A DNA stretch of 9,264 nt from the NCBI GenBank assembly GCA_031263435.1, contig JAISFT010000240.1, positions 1 through 9,264 on the forward strand. The letters are read 5' to 3'. This DNA comes from Treponema sp. Its GTDB lineage: Bacteria > Spirochaetota > Spirochaetia > Treponematales > Breznakiellaceae. Shown here in pieces: positions 1 through 6,800 of this stretch (its first letter is position 1; every line of letters begins with the position of its first letter). The notes beneath the pieces were generated by a model. It saw nothing but the letters and a program-made list of their open reading frames with translations, was not told the origin of the DNA and searched no databases. The position numbers and the translations under genes are program-made.

Positions 1-120
1 CGCTATTTCGCAAGCTGCTCCGGCGCCCTGCTGGACCGGCCCGATGATCCCCGCCGCATCCGCCGCATCCTCTCCGACATCGACGGGGCCGGCCTGCAGC
101 TTCCCCTCTTCGACTTTTAG
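1..120 (+). CDS. C-terminal end of a probable radical SAM DNA repair/modification protein (partial)
   Basis: Frame 1 is open from the window edge to a TAG stop at 118-120 and gives 39 residues ending in LPLFDF. The visible tail has a YFASCSG segment, then a short basic helix (RRIRRIL) and a Q-L-x-LFDF ending. From memory, this resembles the C terminus of the 'putative DNA modification/repair radical SAM protein' family (TIGR03916), where a helix-hairpin-helix region is followed by a YFITC-G-like segment and a terminal LFD. The context supports this: the next gene is a DUF4130 protein, the usual neighbour of that radical SAM family. The radical SAM CxxxCxxC motif would lie upstream of the window and cannot be seen. 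The identification therefore rests on a short tail plus the neighbour. The frame and stop are certain; the product is probable. Confidence 0.6.
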   Translation, partial: RYFASCSGALLDRPDDPRRIRRILSDIDGAGLQLPLFDF

Positions 121-139
121 CCGCCCGATGGGATTGGTC

Positions 140-168
140 TTGCTTTGTATCCTATAAAGATGTATAGT
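140..168 (+). promoter_or_regulatory. Possible sigma70-type promoter for the DUF4130 gene
   Basis: TTGCTT at 140-145 and TATAGT at 163-168 are separated by 17 bases, in a clearly AT-rich pocket within GC-rich surroundings. The predicted transcription start (about 174-177) falls almost on the ATG at 178. If the promoter is used, the message would be leaderless or nearly so, which would fit the lack of a Shine-Dalgarno sequence before that ATG. The gene could equally be co-transcribed with the upstream radical SAM gene. This is motif reading only. Confidence 0.3.
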
Positions 169-174
169 ATACAT
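160..174. promoter_or_regulatory. Perfect 7-bp palindrome with one central base, operator-like
   Basis: The sequence reads ATGTATA-G-TATACAT: two perfect 7-base arms around a single G. It covers the putative -10 box (163-168) and lies just before the preferred ATG at 178. Such a site could bind a dimeric repressor that blocks the promoter. No regulator gene is present in the window and the site matches no operator I can name with confidence. AT-rich palindromes also arise by chance, so the role is inferred. Confidence 0.35.
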
Positions 175-177
175 ATC

Positions 178-1248
178 ATGAAGACAAGGGCGGATTGTGA
201 AGTAGTTTACGATGGGACCCTGGGGGGAATCTTTGCCCTGCTGGACCGGTTCTGGGCCGGGACCGCTGCGGACTGGCCCCGGCAGGTCAGGCGGCGTCCC
301 GGCGGGCCCGTACCGGGCGTCCCCGCGGCTCCGCAGACCGGACTGTTTGACGATGAGGCCGCCCCGGAGAGGGCAGGGAACCGGCCGGACCCTGGAAACA
401 CAGGTTCCTGCAGAAATGCCGCACGGCCGCCGGAACTCCTCCCCGATCCGGCCGTCCTGGGCGGTTCCGCAGGAATTCTGTTCCAGGTTTCCGCCGATGC
501 CTACGATGCCCTGGTCTGCGCCTGGATGAGCGGTCTCCCCGTGGAGGGGGAGGCCCTGCGCTACGGACTCCGGGTGCTTACCGCGGCAAAGGAGGCCGTC
601 CCGGCCGCTGCCCCGATCCCCTGGTATGCCCCCGGGGAAGCCCGGCAGGGCGCTGCGATTGCGGCCCGGAACCGGCTGGACGATGACTGCCGGATCGTGC
701 TGGCCCTGGCCTACAAAGTTACCCACGAGATCGACCGGCTCATGGGCTTCCTCCGCTTCAGCCCCGATGTCCGGGGGCGCTATATTGCCCGTTGCGCCCC
801 GGATTACGGTATCCTGCCCGCGCTGGCTCCCCATTTTTCCCGGCGTTTTGGTGAAACTACACCCTGGGCCGTCATCGACGAAAAGCGGGGCCTCGCCCTG
901 GTTCGGGAAGGGCAGGAGCCCCGGATCCTGCGTACCGGGGAAGGGCCGCTGTTCCGGGGGGATTCCGGTCTGGCGTCCCAAAAACTTGAATCCCAAAACC
1001 CGGAATCCCAAAGCCGGGGCCCCCGGGTTCAGAACCCCTGGGCTCAAGACCCCCGGGTTCAGGACCCCTGGGAAGAACTCTGGCAATCCTACCACCGGAC
1101 CATCAGCATCGGGGACCGGAAAAACCTCACGCTGCAGCGCCGGTTCATACCCCGGCGGTACCAGGACTACCTGAATGAATTTGACGATCCCCCGGCCTGT
1201 TCCGCCGGGACCGGGGATTCGGCCGGATCGGGGGGAACAGAATCGTGA
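178..1248 (+). CDS. Stand-alone DUF4130 family 'probable DNA metabolism' protein
   Basis: The protein has 356 residues from the ATG at 178. That start places the family's N-terminal YDGT motif at residues 11-14, where it normally lies; in-frame TTG 145 and ATG 160 are alternatives, and none has a clear ribosome binding site. The middle has a conserved block beginning MGFLRF at residue 189, then a PDYGILPALAPHFSRRF stretch. The end has the EELW block from residue 299, followed by an I-x-x-R-x-N-x-x-LQ-R-x-x-P-x-RY pattern. Together these match DUF4130/TIGR03915. Members occur beside a radical SAM protein, as seems true here, and in many proteobacteria are fused to a uracil-DNA-glycosylase-like domain; no glycosylase domain is present in this protein. 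Residues about 266-298 are a low-complexity insertion (S-Q-x-P and PRVQ-x-PW repeats) inside the domain. The biochemical activity of the family is not known to me; a role in DNA repair or modification is inferred from the partners. Confidence 0.88.
   Translation: MKTRADCEVVYDGTLGGIFALLDRFWAGTAADWPRQVRRRPGGPVPGVPAAPQTGLFDDEAAPERAGNRPDPGNTGSCRNAARPPELLPDPAVLGGSAGILFQVSADAYDALVCAWMSGLPVEGEALRYGLRVLTAAKEAVPAAAPIPWYAPGEARQGAAIAARNRLDDDCRIVLALAYKVTHEIDRLMGFLRFSPDVRGRYIARCAPDYGILPALAPHFSRRFGETTPWAVIDEKRGLALVREGQEPRILRTGEGPLFRGDSGLASQKLESQNPESQSRGPRVQNPWAQDPRVQDPWEELWQSYHRTISIGDRKNLTLQRRFIPRRYQDYLNEFDDPPACSAGTGDSAGSGGTES
1021..1072 (+). repeat. Two copies of a 22-bp unit at a 30-bp period inside the DUF4130 gene
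   Basis: Positions 1021-1042 and 1051-1072 are the same 22-base unit (beginning CCCCGGGTTC, ending CCCCTGGG) with one mismatch. Because the period is 30, the repeat stays in frame and encodes PRVQNPWAQD followed by PRVQDPW. Just upstream (977-1012) a looser TCCCAAAA-type word recurs and gives SQK, SQN and SQS peptides. The repeat lengthens a linker between two conserved DUF4130 blocks, which suggests in-frame slippage or duplication tolerated in a surface loop. Confidence 0.85.
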
Positions 1249-1347
1249 TTTTCACCCCTCCTTCCCCGGGAATTGTAACTGAAAACGAAACGAATTGGTT
1301 TTATTGCAAAGCCTCTATTTTGCCCGGAAGACCGGCCCGGAGCTTGC

Positions 1348-1377
1348 TTACAGAAAAAGGAACGGCCGGGTTATAAT
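1348..1377 (+). promoter_or_regulatory. Candidate upstream promoter of the efflux operon
   Basis: A consensus -10 hexamer TATAAT lies at 1372-1377. The -35 match 18 bases upstream is weak (TTACAG, 1348-1353); TTGCTT at 1344-1349 is a better hexamer but sits 22 bases away. Use of this promoter would give a leader of about 80 bases containing the inverted repeat at 1398-1422. Confidence 0.35.
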
Positions 1378-1397
1378 TGCCGTAGATCACAGGCCAA

Positions 1398-1422
1398 TCC
1401 CAAGACCCGGTTAGTTTTGGGA
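1398..1422. repeat. 9-bp inverted repeat with 7-base loop before the efflux operon
   Basis: TCCCAAGAC (1398-1406) and GTTTTGGGA (1414-1422) pair over nine positions with one G-T wobble, around the loop CCGGTTA. The right arm contains the TTGGGA that could serve as a -35 box. It may be an operator for a dimeric repressor of the pump or a hairpin in a longer leader. No T run follows, so it is not a normal terminator. No repressor gene is present in the window. Confidence 0.45.
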
Positions 1423-1445
1423 AAGCGTCATTAGAATTGTATATT
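1417..1445 (+). promoter_or_regulatory. Candidate proximal promoter of the efflux operon
   Basis: TTGGGA (1417-1422) and TATATT (1440-1445) are 17 bases apart. The predicted start near 1452 would leave a very short leader, just enough for the GGGAGGA ribosome binding site at 1454-1460, five bases before the ATG at 1466. The short leader makes this less comfortable than a normal promoter. The -35 box lies in the right arm of the inverted repeat. Confidence 0.35.
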
Positions 1446-1465
1446 CGTGTTGCGGGAGGATTTCT

Positions 1466-2794
1466 ATGCGATTTCTGGGGAGTTTATTGTGCGCCCTCTT
1501 CATCTTCCATGCCGCCGCCCCCTTATATGCCGAAGACGCCGGTTCCGTCCTCGTCCTTACCCTTGAGGATGCGACGGAGCGGGCGCTGGAATACAGCATC
1601 AACCTGCAAAAGGACCGCATCAGCCTGGAGGATGAAGAATACGCCTCCAAACGCCTCTGGACAGAGATATTTCCCACTATCAGCGTCGGCGCCAATGTCA
1701 GGTACGGGAGTCCCCTTTTTACCGGCACGGCCGGAGGCTCCGTGGCGCAAAGGTTTAGCTACGGTACTTCTGTGGCGCTTAACCTGAGTCTTACCGCGGG
1801 GATTCCCTACCGTATGAAACTTCTCAGCCTTGCCTACCAGCGCCAGCTTTTGAGATACGAGGATACCCGGCGGCTTTTGGAGATCTCCGTGGCGCAGAGT
1901 TTCTACGCCCTCATTGCGGAACAGGAAAACCTTGCCCAGCTCGGCGAAACCTTAACTTTGGCGGAGCGGCAGCTTGAACGGCACCGCGTGGGCCGGGCAA
2001 ACGGGATGATCAGCGAGACGACGCTGCTCCAGAGTCAGCTTGCGGTGGAGACCGCAAGGTACAATCTAAGCAGCGCCCAGGCCGGGTACTCCAACAGCCT
2101 GGGGGATTATCTCAGTTCCCTGGGGCTTCCCCCCGAAACACCGGTAAGGCTGGAGGGGGAATTCGAGATCCGGCGCATAGAAAGGGACCCGGACGAACTT
2201 ATCCGGGACTACCTTCCCACGCGGCCCGACATAGTACAGCAGCGCCGGGCCATTGAAGAGCTGGAACTCAGCAGGCGGCGGGGGGTTCTGGATGCCCGGG
2301 CCCCGTCGGTCCGTTTATCCTTTGACTGGTCGGGCGGTTCCGGCAGCGCGGGTATAACCGGTCCCTTTACCGATAACCTCTCCGGGACCGTTTCCCTTAG
2401 TATCCCCGTCAACCCGTGGATCCCCGGTACAAGTGAATCTCGGGCCCTGCGGACAGCGGAAAGCAGCATCGAAAGGGCCCTGCTGGACCTGAAGAGTACC
2501 GAGGACGCCGCCGCCGGTCAAATCCGTTCCCTGACGGCGAATCTGCGGAACTCCTGGGAAAGCCTGGAGATTGCCCGGCTGCGGGAGCAGGTTGCCCAAC
2601 GATCCTACGAGCTTACCGAACAGGGTTTTCTGAACGGTACCGTGGAATCCCTTACCCTGGAAACAAACCGTAACAATCTGGCCGCGGCCCGGTATCAACT
2701 GCTGCGAAGCGAGGCCCAGTATCAGAACATGGTCCTCGATTTGGCCCGGGCCATCAATGTGGATTGGCGGCAATTACTAAGGAGTGAACTGTGA
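1466..2794 (+). CDS. TolC-family outer-membrane efflux channel
   Basis: This 442-residue protein should be the outer-membrane and periplasmic exit duct of the pump encoded with the next two genes. Residues 1-23 look like a signal peptide (hydrophobic LLCALFIFHAAAPLYA, likely cut before EDAG). The rest has two similar long alpha-helical halves (about residues 30-215 and 235-430), as in the OEP/TolC family. Each has amphipathic stretches rich in E, R, Q and A, for example LETNRNNLAAARYQLL near the end, with serine/glycine-rich strand-like segments such as TISVGANVRYGSP and PSVRLSFDWSGGSGSAG that would form the beta-barrel. The length is normal for the family. The ATG has an excellent ribosome binding site (GGGAGGA, 1454-1460). 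The stop overlaps the next gene's start by four bases, so the genes are translated together. It holds the position of BesC in the Borrelia besC-besA-besB order. Confidence 0.93.
   Translation: MRFLGSLLCALFIFHAAAPLYAEDAGSVLVLTLEDATERALEYSINLQKDRISLEDEEYASKRLWTEIFPTISVGANVRYGSPLFTGTAGGSVAQRFSYGTSVALNLSLTAGIPYRMKLLSLAYQRQLLRYEDTRRLLEISVAQSFYALIAEQENLAQLGETLTLAERQLERHRVGRANGMISETTLLQSQLAVETARYNLSSAQAGYSNSLGDYLSSLGLPPETPVRLEGEFEIRRIERDPDELIRDYLPTRPDIVQQRRAIEELELSRRRGVLDARAPSVRLSFDWSGGSGSAGITGPFTDNLSGTVSLSIPVNPWIPGTSESRALRTAESSIERALLDLKSTEDAAAGQIRSLTANLRNSWESLEIARLREQVAQRSYELTEQGFLNGTVESLTLETNRNNLAAARYQLLRSEAQYQNMVLDLARAINVDWRQLLRSEL
2779..2784 (+). promoter_or_regulatory. Ribosome binding site that decides the GTG start of the adaptor gene
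   Basis: AAGGAG sits six bases before GTG at 2791, inside the last codons of the channel gene. The GTGA overlap (2791-2794) couples the stop of one gene to the start of the next. Confidence 0.8.
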
Positions 2795-3831
2795 GTACGA
2801 AGACATCCCGTGTTGTTTCAATCGTCATCGGCGGATTGATAGTTTTTTTCGCAGTTCTCATCGGTCTGAACCTCTATTGGGGCATGCAGCGGGGCCAGGG
2901 GATGGCCGCTTCCGGTTCGGTGCCGGTCCGGACAGGCGGCGGGGCAGGCGGGGTTTCGGGGGCGGGTGCCGGTCCGGGCGGTGGAGCAGGCGGTGCGGGA
3001 ACGGCTCAGGGCGCCAGGCAGGGGTCCCCGGCCGGGAATACGGCGGCCCAAACTACGGTCCGGGTGATCGAGGTGGGGACCGGAACCATCGAAAACAGCA
3101 TCATGATCAACGGGGATGTACTGGCGTCGAGTCAGGTGTCTATTTTCCCGACTATGGGAGGAAAGCTTACCTCCCTCCGCTACAGGGTAGGGGATTGGGT
3201 AAACCGGGGCCAAAACGTTGCCGCGGTAGACCCATCCCGGCCTGGGGAGGAGTATTCGGAGAGCCCGGTGATATCTACCATCGCCGGTACAGTCCTTTCG
3301 GTGCCGGTCAGCCTGGGGGACACGGTAAGTCCCTCCACACCGATTTACATTGTCGGGGATCTTGCCAACCTCGTGGTGGAGACCTTTGTGCCGGAGCGGT
3401 TCTCCAACGCCGCCCGGCGGGGTCTTGGGGCCCTGGTATCTTTGGAGGCCCTGCCGGGCGAGACCTTCCCGGCGACGGTGCAGGAGCTAAGCCCCGTGCT
3501 GGATCCCTCCTCCCGGACACTGCGGATACGGCTCCGTTTTAACCAGCGGGATACCCGGATTCGGGCGGGTATGTTTGCTACCGTAAGCCTGGTAACCACT
3601 GCCCATGAGGATGTGCCGGTAATCCCCCGAGACGCGGCGATCAACACCTACGGCTCCTGGATCGTCTTCGTGGTTGACAATTCCAATATCGCCCACCGGC
3701 GGGTCGTTACCCTTGGTTTGGAAAATGAAAATTTCGTTGAAGTAGAAAACGGTCTTGAACCGGGAGAGCGGGTCGTGTCCGCCGGACAGAACTTCCTCTC
3801 CGACGGTGATCCTGTTAGAATTGTCGAATGA
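2791..3831 (+). CDS. Periplasmic adaptor (membrane fusion protein) of an RND efflux pump, lacking the alpha-hairpin
   Basis: This 346-residue protein should link the RND transporter to the outer-membrane channel. Residues 9-28 form one hydrophobic segment after a short basic N terminus; there is no lipobox cysteine, so it is probably anchored by an uncleaved helix. A Gly/Ala-rich linker follows (about 48-83). The first half of the lipoyl (barrel-sandwich) domain is at about 107-147 (SIFPTMGGKLTSLRYRVGD). The second half starts at about 160 (ISTIAGTVLSVPVSLGD). Only about 13 residues (147-159, DPSRPGEEYSESP) join the halves, where typical adaptors insert a long coiled-coil hairpin. The beta-barrel (about 195-265, with LDPSSRTLRIRLRF and IRAGMFATV) and the membrane-proximal domain (to 346) are complete. 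From memory, Borrelia BesA likewise lacks the hairpin. The start is GTG, overlapping the previous stop. Confidence 0.93.
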   Translation: MSTKTSRVVSIVIGGLIVFFAVLIGLNLYWGMQRGQGMAASGSVPVRTGGGAGGVSGAGAGPGGGAGGAGTAQGARQGSPAGNTAAQTTVRVIEVGTGTIENSIMINGDVLASSQVSIFPTMGGKLTSLRYRVGDWVNRGQNVAAVDPSRPGEEYSESPVISTIAGTVLSVPVSLGDTVSPSTPIYIVGDLANLVVETFVPERFSNAARRGLGALVSLEALPGETFPATVQELSPVLDPSSRTLRIRLRFNQRDTRIRAGMFATVSLVTTAHEDVPVIPRDAAINTYGSWIVFVVDNSNIAHRRVVTLGLENENFVEVENGLEPGERVVSAGQNFLSDGDPVRIVE

Positions 3832-3838
3832 AGGCAGG

Positions 3839-3854
3839 TTCCAGAATCCTGGAA
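3839..3854. repeat. 6-bp inverted repeat in the adaptor-transporter gap
   Basis: TTCCAG (3839-3844) and CTGGAA (3849-3854) pair perfectly around AATC. The hairpin lies in the 65-base gap before the RND gene and has no T run, so it is not a classical terminator. It might modulate mRNA stability or the amount of transporter made, or be chance. Confidence 0.45.
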
Positions 3855-3883
3855 TGATGTGGATTGTAGCGGAAAAGACTGAC

Positions 3884-3890
3884 AGAGGAG
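3884..3890 (+). promoter_or_regulatory. Ribosome binding site that decides the TTG start of the RND gene
   Basis: AGAGGAG ends six bases before TTG at 3897. Starting there gives MNIAGYSVKRPVTIVV, the expected short cytoplasmic lead-in to the first RND membrane helix. The next in-frame ATG (residue 22) would cut into that helix. Confidence 0.85.
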
Positions 3891-3896
3891 ACTACA

Positions 3897-6800
3897 TTGA
3901 ATATCGCGGGTTATTCGGTTAAGCGGCCTGTTACGATTGTGGTGCTTTATGTCCTGGTTATGGGCATTGCCGCCACCCTGGTTCCCAATTTGGCGGTGGA
4001 TCTCTTCCCGTCCACATCCATGCCGGTACTCTCGGTTTATACCCGGTTTTCCGGTGCGGGCCCTGCGGATGTGGAAAAAAACGTTACCGAAACCCTGGAG
4101 CGGGCCCTGGCCGCCTCCGGCGGTCTTACCGATATGACCAGCGTCTCCAGGTTTGAAACCAGCATGATCAACCTGCAGTACGCCTACGGTACCGATATGG
4201 ACAAGGCGATGAACGACGCCCAGTCCCTGTTGAACCGGCTGGCCAACTCCCTGCCCAGCGGGGTGGACAGCCCCACGGTACGGCGCTTTGACATGAGCGC
4301 CATGCCCATCATGCGGCTTGTGGTCCGGGGCAATTATCCCCCGGAGCAGCTCCGCCTCCTTGCGGAGGAGCAGATCCAGGCCGGTGTTGAGCGGGTTGAC
4401 GGGGTTGCCTCCGCAGAGGTTACCGGCGGTACCACCCAGGTCGTCAACGTGGAAGTCTCCCTTAACCGTCTGGCGGCCTTTAACTTAACCCTGTCGGACG
4501 TGTCCAGCGCCCTGCGGGGCCAGAGCGTTGTCTCCTCCGGGGGCAGCCTGCGCCGGGGTACCAGGGAATACCAGATCATGACCCAGGAGGAACTGGTAAG
4601 CGTGGACCAGGTCAAACGGCTCGTGGTAAAGATGATCAACGTGAATTCCAATGTCGCCCAGGCCAACCGTTCCCAGGTGGTCCGTTTGGAGGACATTGCC
4701 GACGTCAGTCTGGGTTACAACGACAATGCCGCCCGGGTGTACGTGAACGGGGAAACCGGCGTGTACATTCAGGTAACCGCCGAAACCGACAGCAACCAGG
4801 TAAAGGTGGCGGACCGGGTACAGGCAGCCCTGGCGGACATCAACGGGGAACTGCCCGGCGGCGTTACGCTGGAGGTCCTCTCCGATAACACCACGATGAT
4901 CAGGGCAACGCTGAATCAGGTCTACGAAAACGCGATACAGGGCGCCATCCTCGCGATGCTGATACTGCTGCTTTTTCTGCGGAACGTCAAAGGCACCATT
5001 ATTATCGGCCTGTCGATCCCTATCTCCATCCTGCTTACCCTTATGTTCATGTCGGTCTTCGGCTTTACCCTCAACATGCTTACCATGACCGGCCTTATCA
5101 TGGGCCTGGGGATGACGGTGGACGCTTCCATCGTTATTCTGGAGAATGTCCACTCCTACCGGGAACGGGGGGCCAAACCGGATATTGCGGCCATTCTGGG
5201 GAGCCGGGAGATGCTCCGGGCTATTATCGCCAGCACCGCTACTACGCTCTGCGTGTTTGTCCCCCTGATTATCTACAGAAACAGTCTGGAACAAATGGGG
5301 CAGCTCTTTAGCGATCTGGTTTTTACCGTGGTCATTTCCCTGGTCTGCTCCCTGGTGGTGGCCGTTACGCTGGTGCCGAGTCTCTGTGGTTCGATCCTCA
5401 AACTCAATACCCGCAAGCAGAAGCCCCTGCGGAATCCCTTCCTGCGGGCTGTTGATAACGGGATGGAAAAATTCTTCCGGGGCCTGGAGAACCGCTACCG
5501 GGGGGGCCTGGAGTACTGCCTTTCGCACCGCTTTCTGATCGTTGCCCTGACCGTGGTACTGCTCGTTTTCTCCTTGTTCCAGTTCAGCGGCCTGGGTATG
5601 AATATGTACATGCGTACCCGTACCGACGACAATGTAAATATCAGCGTATCCCTTCCCCAGGGGACTGCCATCGACGTAACCGAGCAGACCATGTTCGATC
5701 TTGAAGAGATCATCAAGGAAAATATACAGGGCTACCGTAACATTATCCTTACCGCCCGGAGTACCCAGGGTTCAATCCAAATCACCCTTCCCGAACCGGA
5801 GCGGCAGATCGATACCCCGGACATGATTATCCGTAAGCTCACCCCCCTGGTAAACGGTATTCCCGGCGCCCGGGTAACTTTCAGCGCGGGGCGGGGCATG
5901 GGGAGCAGCTCTGCGGTGGCAATAACCGTAAGTTCCCGCAATTATACCGCGGTAACGGAGACCGCCGAGGAGATTCAGGACATCATGGTCCGGTATCTGC
6001 CGGAAATCGAGAATCCCACGGTCAATATTGACGAGGGGAACCCCCAGCTTACGGTGGAGATAGACCGGGAGAGGGCGGCGGCCCTGGGTATTTCCCTTGC
6101 TTCCATTGCCTCCGAGATCCGCACCGCGATGAACGGTTCCACCGTGGCTACCCTAAGCGGCGGGGACAAGCTTCTGAACGTGAACGTGATGCTCAGGGGT
6201 CCCGACCGTCAGGGTCTGCAGAATCTGGACGCCATATTCGTGCTGAATAGAAACGGTCAGCGCATATCCCTTTCCAATGTGGCGCGGGTTGTGGAAAACC
6301 GGGCGCCCACGTCTATCCGGCGGGAGAATCAGGAACGGGTGGTCCGTGTTACCGGCGACCTGACCGAGGGGATCGCCGTCACGGATATGCAGCGCCGGCT
6401 GGAAGAGACGGTGAAGGAGTACCTGGTATCCCGGGAGAACGTCGACGTCCGTTATCAGGGGGAGGCCCAGGAGATAAACGACTACATGTGGCGTTTTGTC
6501 TTCATCATCGCCGTTGCGATATTCCTGGTCTTCTGCGTCATGGCAAGCCAGTTTGAATCCTTCGTCGATCCGCTGATCATCTTCTTCACCATACCCATGC
6601 TTTTTATCGGGGTTGTCTGGACCTATAAATTCACCGGCCAGGCCATGTCGATGTTCTCCGTCATAGGGGTGGTGGCCCTGGTGGGGGTAGTGGTAAATAA
6701 CGGTATCATCCTGGTGGACTATACCAATATGCTGCGGGCCCGGGGCATGATGGTCCGGGAGGCCTGTCTGGAGGCGGGCCGGACCCGGCTGCGGCCTATC

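Larger units (their letters stand above)
1249..1465. other. Intergenic region between the DUF4130 gene and the efflux operon
   Basis: These 217 bases carry no credible gene. The first part is AT-richer than the surroundings (1273-1320). Two promoter-like signals and an inverted repeat lie in the second half and are listed separately. I see no convincing terminator for the DUF4130 gene here: no GC stem followed by a T run. Confidence 0.6.

Noticed and set aside
145..177. Upstream TTG (145) and ATG (160) starts for the DUF4130 protein
   Set aside because: They would put an AT-rich palindrome and promoter-like sequence inside the gene and add residues before the usual N-terminal YDGT motif; neither has a good ribosome binding site. 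They remain possible.
212..529. Overlapping plus-strand open frame inside the DUF4130 gene
   Set aside because: It overlaps the frame that carries the YDGT and MGFLRF blocks and shows no family resemblance; it is a high-GC shadow.
4485..5528. Minus-strand open frame of 347 codons
   Set aside because: It lies wholly inside the RND gene, opposite its conserved membrane region, and its His/Gln/Asp-rich translation is typical of an antisense shadow.
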